The position numbers were made by a program, and so were the translations under genes. Below, one piece after another: positions 56,388 through 64,000 of a stretch of DNA of 64,000 bases. Positions within the stretch are counted from its first letter, which is position 1. Every line of letters begins with the position of its first letter. A model generated the notes under the pieces. The model was not told the origin of the DNA and made no database searches. It was given only the letters and a program-made list of their open reading frames with translations. Source of the stretch: Podospora pseudocomata (lineage: Eukaryota; Ascomycota; Sordariomycetes; Sordariales; Podosporaceae); NCBI RefSeq assembly GCF_035222375.1, contig NC_085887.1:1153501-1217500 (forward strand), given 5' to 3'.

Positions 56388-59300
56388 ATGGCCAACCGCA
56401 TGTCGATGTACTCGATGGCTTCAGAACCGGGGTTGGGGCCTCGAGGTGCCGGACAGCAGCCATCCCAGGTTTCCACCACCACCCTGCTCAATGCCGTCCA
56501 CAACATTTACCTCTCGGGACAATCGTACCGGCTCGACGCCGGGACTAGCCTCGTCGTCAACACATGGCTAACCGCCTCATTAGCAGGCCCGGATGGGCGC
56601 GCCGGAGGGACTGTTGATGCTGCCCTGGCAGCCAGAGCGTGGGAACATGCTCGCCGTCGCGCTGAAGATGGTTGCATTATTCTGGGGTGAGTTGTTATCA
56701 TCTCGTTAGATGACCAGCAGCTGTTCATGGTTTGCTAACCTCGACCAGGTCTCTTCACACCTCTACACCCTCGCTACTACGACCATTCCTATCCTCTCTC
56801 CCCGTCTTGATCCCTCCCGTTCTTCTCACCGCTCTCAGTGCCCTCGAGCCATTTTTGCGCTGCGTGACACCACACAACCCATCGACCCCGAGACAAACGG
56901 CTCTTGGTGTAACCTTGACGCTGAACCTGACGGGTAACCTCACCGCGGCATCCATCGCCCTTGCCCAGGGAGGCATTGACACAGAGAAGGGTCTCCTTCG
57001 CATACCTCAGGAGGCCGGCCACCGTGCATTTGACGTGTTTTACTACCTTCTCACCTCTGCCTCCACGCCAGCCGAGAGGGAATTCCTTGGCCTCAAGGCG
57101 GCTTCTCACTACAGCCTCCTTGCTCGCTCCGGCACATATGACCCCCCATCATACCTCCCCACTGCCGATGACGGCGCTGCCGCTGATGACTTCCGGTCTG
57201 CGCTCAAGGAAATCGGCATCAAGGGATCCTCGCACCGCAAGTTCATCTCGACTCTCGCTGGTCTGTTGAAGTTGGGCAACACAATCGACTACAACGTGGA
57301 TGAAGATGTTTTGGACGACATCTGCGAGGATGTCGGCGGTCTTCTCGGTCTGGAGCCTGAAATCCTGGCCAAGCAGTGCACCACCGACGACCGCTCCATC
57401 TTCATCGGTGGACTCTACGAGGCATTGGTCGACTGGGTCATCAAGAAGGCCAACGAGACAATCGCCGCGCAAATGGGTGCCGAGGCTGGAAGCAGGACGC
57501 CCTCTGCCAACGACGACAGTGGCGACACTGTTTGCTTGACGGTGCTCGAGGTTCCTGACCCAAATCTGGGCAAGGCCGTTGCCATGCGTGGCATCTTTGA
57601 TGATACCACCGGCATCAACGCCGAAATGAAGCAGGACGGCATCGAGGTCGCACCGGCTGGAAGCTCAGTTCTCCGCGAGATGCAGAACGCCGTGGCTGAA
57701 TGCGGGCCCGAGCTTGGAATCATGGTTGGCACGCAAGGGAGGGAAAGGCAGCATGCGCTCGAGAAGAGGGAGGAGGTGCTCGAGAAGATCGGCCACTCGG
57801 CTGAGGACGATGGCTTCATCAAGCAGCTTCTCTTCCCTGTGCCCGCCGAGGGCATCAACCTCGGCCGTATTGGTCGTTTGGATATCTCTGCCATTCTCGG
57901 CGCGAGCAGAGCGTGGTATCACCTTTCTATTCACCCCACAGATGAATCTCCAGCCAGCTTGGCTGCTCTCCCGTCTGTAAACTCTGCTTGGTCTGCCGGC
58001 ACGGTATCTCGCCAGCTCCGGGCGTGGAGGTTACCAGAGTGGGCAAACCGCCGCAACAAGCACCTCGACTTCACGGCCGATTTCGACCTTGACGAGTTTG
58101 TGCAGCGGTTCCGCGCTCTTGGATGCACCGAGGGCCGTGATGGCATTGAAAGTTGGATTCTGGAGCGCGGATGGAGCAACGGCGAGGTGGTGGTTGGTTC
58201 TGAGCGCGTCTGGATGAGGGAAAATGCCTGGTGGGAAGCGGAAACGATGCTGGATATCAAGCCCATGGAGGAGAGATTGGGAAGCATGCCTAACATGATG
58301 CCGCCAACACTCGGGTCTGGGTATTCTGCCACCGGCAGCGGGTTTTTCCCACCACAGCAGCCGTTTGCCAACTCGTCCTTCAATGGCAGCCACGATCAGC
58401 TTGTGGGTGTCCACCAGAGGAACATGAGCCAGCCCAGTGTTGGTGGCGTTCAAGCCATGAGAGCCCCATCCATTGCCCCCACCGCCATGACGGGCATGCA
58501 AAATGCCACCCCCGGTGACTATGGTCTCGGTACCAAGGGCGATACCTACAAGGGTCAGGTCTTTTACAATGGCGTGGACCAGTTCGCTGGTGATCTCGAC
58601 CCTGATCTCGCCGCTGGAAAGCACATCGAGGAACGACCGATCGAGACATCCAGAAAGATCTGGGTGTTTGTCGTTTGGGCCTTGACGTGGTGGGTCCCAT
58701 CACCTCTCCTCAAATGGGTTGGTCGTATGAAGCGACCTGACGTGCGGATGGCCTGGCGTGAAAAGCTTGTTCTCTGCTTCATCATCTTCTTCATCAACGC
58801 CATCATCGTTTTCTGGATCATCTTCTTCGGCAAGCTACTCTGCCCCAACTTCGACAAGGCCTGGACGCGGAACGAGGTTCTTAATCACAACGGAGAAGAT
58901 GACTTTTGGGTCAGTCACCGTGGCAAGGTATACGACATTACAAAGTTCTGGAAGCTCAACCACGGCACCTCGAGACAACCCACGAACAGGGAGTTCATGC
59001 AGCCTATGGGAGGCGCCGACATGGATCCCTACATCGAGATTCCGCTGCTGCTTGCCTGCCCCAGACTCGGCATCGAAGATGACAGAGTTGCTCTTCGGAC
59101 CAACGACTCCCTGATTGAGAACGCCAACGCCATCCACAAGTCTGGCTTTGGTGGCACTGGTAGAATGGCGGATGCTGACTGGTATACCAAGAGGTTCTTG
59201 CCTCGCATGAAGGAATTCTACCACGGAGAGCTGGTCTGGGATTCCAACAAGATCAAGGCGGCAGGCCGCGAGGAGAACAAATACTGGTTCATTTATGAGG

Positions 59301-61918
59301 GCAAGGTGTATGACCTGAGCGATTATTTTGACACCCAACAGTACAACGAGAACATCCCCAGATACACCTTCCTCAACACCCAGCTCACCAACCTGGTCAA
59401 GAACAACCCTGGCGAGGACCTCACTGAGCAAATCACCAACATCTGGGCCAAGGCCAACACGACAGAGGGCAACAACATCGGCAACACGCTGAACTGCCTG
59501 AACAACCGGTTTTACGTTGGGACCCCCGATTTCCGCTACAGCGCCAGGTGCCAGGTCAACAACTGGATTCTGCTCGGCTTCTCTTGCATGATCTGCGCTG
59601 TCATTTTGATCAAGTTCGTGTCTGCCTTGCAGTTCGGCTCCAAGAGACGCCCGTCCCCGCAGGACAAATTCGTGATCTGCCAGGTGCCCGCCTACACTGA
59701 AGGCGAGGATTCTCTCAGGAAAGCTCTCGACTCTCTCACGGCTCTTCAGTACGACAACAAGAGGAAGCTGATCTGCGTCATTTGCGACGGTGTCATTGTC
59801 GGTGAAGGCAACGACCGGCCCACCCCCAAGATCGTCTTGGATATTCTCGGTGTCGACCCCAAGACAGATCCTCCCGCCCTGCCTTTCAAGTCCGTCGGTG
59901 CGGGCAGCGAACAGCTCAACTATGGCAAGGTCTACTCTGGTCTCTACGAGTACGAAGGCAACGTGGTCCCCTATCTTGTGGTTGTCAAGGTTGGCAAGCC
60001 CTCTGAGCAGGACAAGACCAAGCCCGGTAATCGTGGCAAGCGCGACTCGCAGATTCTGCTGATGAGCTTCCTCAACCGTGTTCACCACCGCGCCCCTATG
60101 AGCCCGCTCGAGTTGGAGATGTTCCACCAGATCAACAATGTTATCGGTGTGGACCCTGAGTTGTACGAGTATCTCTTCATGGTTGATGCCGATACCTGCG
60201 TCCGGGAAGACTCTCTGAACCGTCTTGTTGCCGCTTGTGCCAATGACGCCAAGATTGCTGGTATCTGCGGTGAGACGAGCTTGCAGAATGAGGAGCGTTC
60301 GTGGTGGACTATGATTCAGGTTTATGAGTACTACATCTCTCATCATCTCGCCAAGGCTTTCGAGTCTCTCTTCGGCAGCGTTACCTGTCTGCCGGGCTGG
60401 TATGTTTTTCTTCATTGAGTGCTGTTCGTGGATTTTTGCTAACAATATCCCAGCTTCACCATGTACCGTCTTCGCACCGCTGACCGTGGCAAGCCCTTGA
60501 TCATTTCCGACGAGGTCATCCGCGACTACAGTGACTGCCACGTCGACACCCTGCACAAGAAGAATCTGCTCTCTCTCGGTGAGGATCGTTACCTCACCAC
60601 ACTCATGACCAGATATTTCCCCTACATGTCCTACAAGTTCATCCCCGACGCCTACTGCCAAACCGCAGCCCCCGACAAGTGGTCCGTTCTCCTGTCTCAG
60701 CGTCGTCGTTGGATCAACTCGACCATCCACAACCTGGTCGAGCTGATGTTCCTCCCCGAGATGTGCGGCTTCTGTTTCTTCTCCATGCGCTTCGTCGTCT
60801 TCATCGATCTCACCGGTACCATCATCCTCCCCGCCACCTGCGTCTACCTCGGCTGGCTTTTGTACACGGTCATCTCCGGCACCGGCCAGTTCCCCTTGAT
60901 CTCCATCATCATGTTGGCAGCCGTGTACGGCCTCCAAGCCCTGATTTTCATCCTCAAGCGTCAATGGCAGCACGTAGGCTGGATGATCATTTACATCCTC
61001 GCCTTCCCAATCTACTCCTTCATCCTCCCAATCTACTCCTTCTGGAACCAAGACAACTTCACCTGGGGCAACACCCGCATCGTCATTGGGGAATCGGGCA
61101 AAAAGCAAGTCGTCGCCGTCGACGACGAGGGCTTTGACCCTCGCTCCATCCCCCTCCAACGGTGGGACGACTACGCGACCATGAACGGCCTCCCAGGCCG
61201 CCGCGGCTACAACGGGGAGAAGGTCATGGACGAGAACATGAACGTCTTCAACGAGCAATACGAAATGGACGACATGAAGTCAGTCTATTCCTCCATCCGC
61301 CAGCCCTCCGTCCTGACTGGTCTCCCCGGTCGCGGTGCGGGCGCTTACATGCCCCCCACCCCGAGCACGCCTTTCACTCCCGGCGGCCCAATGACCCGCA
61401 CCAGCACCTTTGCCGGCGCAACCCCTTACTCTGACAACCCCCTCGCCCACCGGCAGTCGATGCTATCAATGGGCACCGCGGCAGAAATGCAACGCAGACA
61501 CTCCAACTCCCCCTATCAAGACTACCCCGGCTCTCGCCCCAGCATGACCAACCTCCGCACTATGACAGGAACCCCGCCAATAGGCGGCGGTGGTAACCTC
61601 GCCGTCCCGGGGGGTCTCGCGGGCAATAGGATGTCCACTGGCACTATGCTCTCTGGCGGGCCAAGCAGACTGGGCATGCACTCGGACCTCGGGCACGCCT
61701 CCACCGGGTCCTTTGACTTCCAGCGTGGCTTGGGTCAGGGCCCAGACGAGCAGGCGATTGTGGAGGCTATCCGGAGTGTGATGAGGGAGGTGGACTTGGA
61801 CAATGTGACCAAGAAGCAGGTAAGGGCGTTGGTCGAGCAGAGGCTGCAGTGCGAGATTACAGGGGTGAAGAGGACGTTTATGGATAAGGAGATTGATAAT
61901 GAGTTGGCTGCTATGTAA
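56388..61918 (+). CDS. chs-7: class VI/VII chitin synthase with degenerate motor-like domain, 1804 aa
   Basis: Orthologue of CsmB-type chitin synthases. Exons 56388-56686, 56749-60399 and 60454-61918. The N-terminal region (about 1-720) aligns in layout with the myosin-like head of the neighbour but has no P-loop, so it should not bind ATP in the usual way. The membrane segment [19 protein letters not shown] is near 738, with another near 770. A cytochrome-b5-like part ([15 protein letters not shown]) is near 820. The catalytic domain holds VDADTCV (about 1245), GEDRYLTTL (about 1361) and [10 protein letters not shown] (about 1399), followed by helices. A Pro/Ser/Gly-rich segment leads to a DEK-type C-terminal domain (about 1746-1804). 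The two proteins probably act in the same wall-building route at hyphal tips and septa, as shown genetically for orthologues in other moulds. Confidence 0.95.
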
Positions 61919-63785
61919 TAAAAGGGGTGTGTGGATGTTGGTTGGGGATGAGTAAGAGAAGAAAAAAAATGTTTTGGATGTCGCGATATAAGGTGTTATT
62001 TTGGAAGGGAGGGGGGTTATTTTTTCTTTTCACAACATCGTCTTGGATATTTTACTAGTTGTTTTTTGTCTGTTGTTTTTTGTCGATTATTGTCAATCTC
62101 TTTGCGGGGGGTATTATTAATAAGAATCATCATCATATCATATCATGTCATCAATCATTGCAAAGCACCTAGTATATTTACCAGTTATCACGCTTCGTCA
62201 TCAACACCCATCCATGTCTTTTGCTTCTGGGGTTACTTCCACAAGACACCATCAGCGGCCCTTCATTATCATGTCCATCATCAACAAACAGCGCCCAATT
62301 CACCTCATCGGAAATCTCACCTGTTTGGTCTCTGCCACAGGTAGTCATCAATGATCGAAATTCACAACTCGAAAATGACCATGGCCATGGTTCCTGCCGG
62401 GACCGAATCAACCATCTCGGTATCAATTCCCCAATTTTTATGCAGCAAGAAAATCAAGAAAAAGGGATTACATCATCCAACAAAACCTCCTCTTCGGTCC
62501 CGACCCGACGACCATGAAATCGTGAAACAAAACGTGGCAGACACCATGATGACGGTTGCCCAGACAGGGTGGTGAAACGACAATGGCATCGGTTTCATTC
62601 ATTTTCCACGTGGAGATCGGGGAGGAAGAGACGGACGGGCCGGCCGACAACGACGATGATGATGTGTGGGACGATGGGTTTGAGGGCCCGATTGAGACGG
62701 AGCGGGTACCTGAGAGGTGTGTGACGGGTCGGTGTGGCCGATAATGGTAGGTGACGAGATGCGATGGCAGAGGGGTTCTTTGTGGAAGGGGCTGGCAGGC
62801 TGTTCGGCAATCTTGGAGGTGAGAGAGATCAGAGCGATGAATCAAGAGGCATCGGTAGTGATATATGATGTCAGTACGTTGGAGGGAGCTATATTCAAGG
62901 AATGATTGCCTATGGGGGTAGGTCTGATATGATGTTCTACCTGTACTGAGAAGGAACCGGAAGCGAGTGACGTTGGGGAGCACCTTCCTTGTCTATGGAC
63001 TGGTAGCAGATTGGGAAGGCACATGTGGAGTTTGAGGGAAGGAGCTCCCGACTATCACTCGATATCAATTTGTAATGGCATCTTCTAAGTTCATGCAATA
63101 GCTGATGCCAACTGCATCGCCTGCGGACGTAGACACGATGAGAATAGCCATCCGACAAAGACCAAAGTGGCAGCCCATGCTCTGAGAGAAAGAGGGTATG
63201 GTTCGGGACACCAGGTACGAATACGCTGCGATTCTTTGAGCAAAGACAAAAGAAGAGGTTATCGTCTTCCGGGGAGACGGCAGAACCGAACTGGCATTGG
63301 AGGGTTTGCGGCTCACCCGATGGGCAGGAGTTTAACCTCCACTGCCAGTTCCATCAGACGATGTCAACGTCATGGCTCTCAAACTCGTCGAACTTTCGAC
63401 GCAGGAGCGGGTCGAGATCAAAATTTGATAATGCTAAAGATTTCTATCGGCTGGCTTTGTTGGAGACCAAAGGGAGGGTGGATGTGGCGTAGACTCGCTC
63501 ATTCATGGCTAGTGAGCCGCCATAAAGAGAGGAGCGAGATACTCGAAACCTGATATCAGGGGTTAAACGCACAGTGACAACTTCTTTGTCGACCACCGGC
63601 TTCCTCCGTCTCCACTACACATTTCATCAAGTTTTAAGTTCTGTCTCCTCACCATCCCACGTGGCCATGAATGATGCTCGTTGGGTCCAAGGGAGTTCAT
63701 CTGATCCAGCTGAACTAGTTCGGACCAGCAACACACGGCCTTGATCGATTCTACGGGGTAAGGTATTCACCACTCAAAAGGAAGG
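61919..63785. other. 3' flank of chitin synthase and intergenic region
   Basis: About 1.9 kb with no supportable gene. T-rich 3' flank to about 62100, then mixed sequence with ATCAT-type simple repeats at 62125-62160. Confidence 0.55.
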
Positions 63786-64000
63786 ATGCATTCCACTGAG
63801 CCTTCGCCAACCGAGAGGGGGCGCGCCAGACTTCCGTCTCTCCCTCAGGCTATTGGTACTTGGGATGAGGAGGTTGATCACCACATCAACGGTCACCTCA
63901 AAGGTCATGCCAACAGCCAGGCTGCCAAGGCCAACGGCAAGACTGCTGCGAGGCCAAATGCACCCAAAAAGTCGCACACCTACGACTGTTCCCGGCCACA
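63786..64000 (+). CDS. possible 5' exon of a gene running off the window
   Basis: From ATG at 63786 the frame stays open for 71 codons to the window edge (MHSTEPSPTERGRARLPS, then AIGTWDEEVDHHINGHLKGH, AKANGKTAARPNAPKKSH). Composition is hydrophilic, Ala/Lys/His-rich and looks coding. No family is recognised and the upstream context is not decisive. A minus-strand frame over the same bases looks less likely. Confidence 0.4.
   Translation, partial: MHSTEPSPTERGRARLPSLPQAIGTWDEEVDHHINGHLKGHANSQAAKANGKTAARPNAPKKSHTYDCSRP

Noticed and set aside
55807-56463. 218-codon minus-strand frame upstream of the class VI/VII chitin synthase
   Set aside because: No domain, overlaps competing frames on the other strand and probably the leader of the chitin synthase.
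58835-61258. 807-codon minus-strand frame
   Set aside because: Antisense to the class VI/VII chitin synthase across a spliced junction; no domain, and the sense strand is certain.

Overview
The window is nuclear DNA of a filamentous ascomycete, most likely a Sordariomycete (order Sordariales is my best guess). Genes carry short introns (about 50-110 nt) with GTRWGY donors, CTAAC-type branch sites and YAG acceptors. The families are fungal: a mitochondrial acetolactate synthase, DUF3659 proteins, an AA9 polysaccharide monooxygenase, myosin-motor chitin synthases and a dispersed single 5S rRNA gene. Intergenic spaces are long (0.5-3 kb). I see no CRISPR array, operon, tRNA gene or intact transposon.

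Layout. 1-7.2 kb: the possible tail of an unknown gene, a C2H2 zinc-finger gene (-), and the five-exon ILV2 acetolactate synthase (-). 8.8-20.6 kb: a group of disordered, charged proteins: a 916-residue DUF3659/LEA-like protein (-), a second DUF3659 protein (-), and two small proteins (16.7 kb -, 19.4 kb +) that share a distinctive C-terminal motif. A membrane-anchored acidic-tailed protein (-) lies between the last two.

21.7-35 kb is an accessory-looking island. A truncated copy (21.8 kb) and a decayed near full-length copy (30.5-35 kb) of a zinc-ribbon/GTPase-like/RING/patatin family flank a divergent pair (a DUF7580-type protein and a C2H2 plus tetratricopeptide-repeat protein), one 5S rRNA gene and a LysM protein. 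These families recur in fungal non-self recognition and interaction repertoires, so the island is the best candidate for an undescribed system, although nothing in the sequence proves function.

35.4-45.2 kb: an HLTF/Rad5-like HIRAN-SNF2-RING translocase (+), an AA9 monooxygenase with unusual second-shell residues and an acidic tail (-), and a second C2H2 gene (-) paralogous to the one at 1.3 kb. 47.5-61.9 kb: the head-to-head pair of motor-domain chitin synthases, class V (-) and class VI/VII (+), separated by a 3.1-kb shared upstream region. The last 2 kb are mostly non-coding and end in a reading frame that runs off the window.

Several gene models differ from naive open reading frames. Three introns are multiples of three with no stop, three genes have a stop just inside an intron (in ILV2 and class V chitin synthase this hides a conserved C-terminal tail), and two genes have very small first or last coding exons. 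Exon coordinates are given per gene; all were deduced by eye from splice signals and family knowledge.
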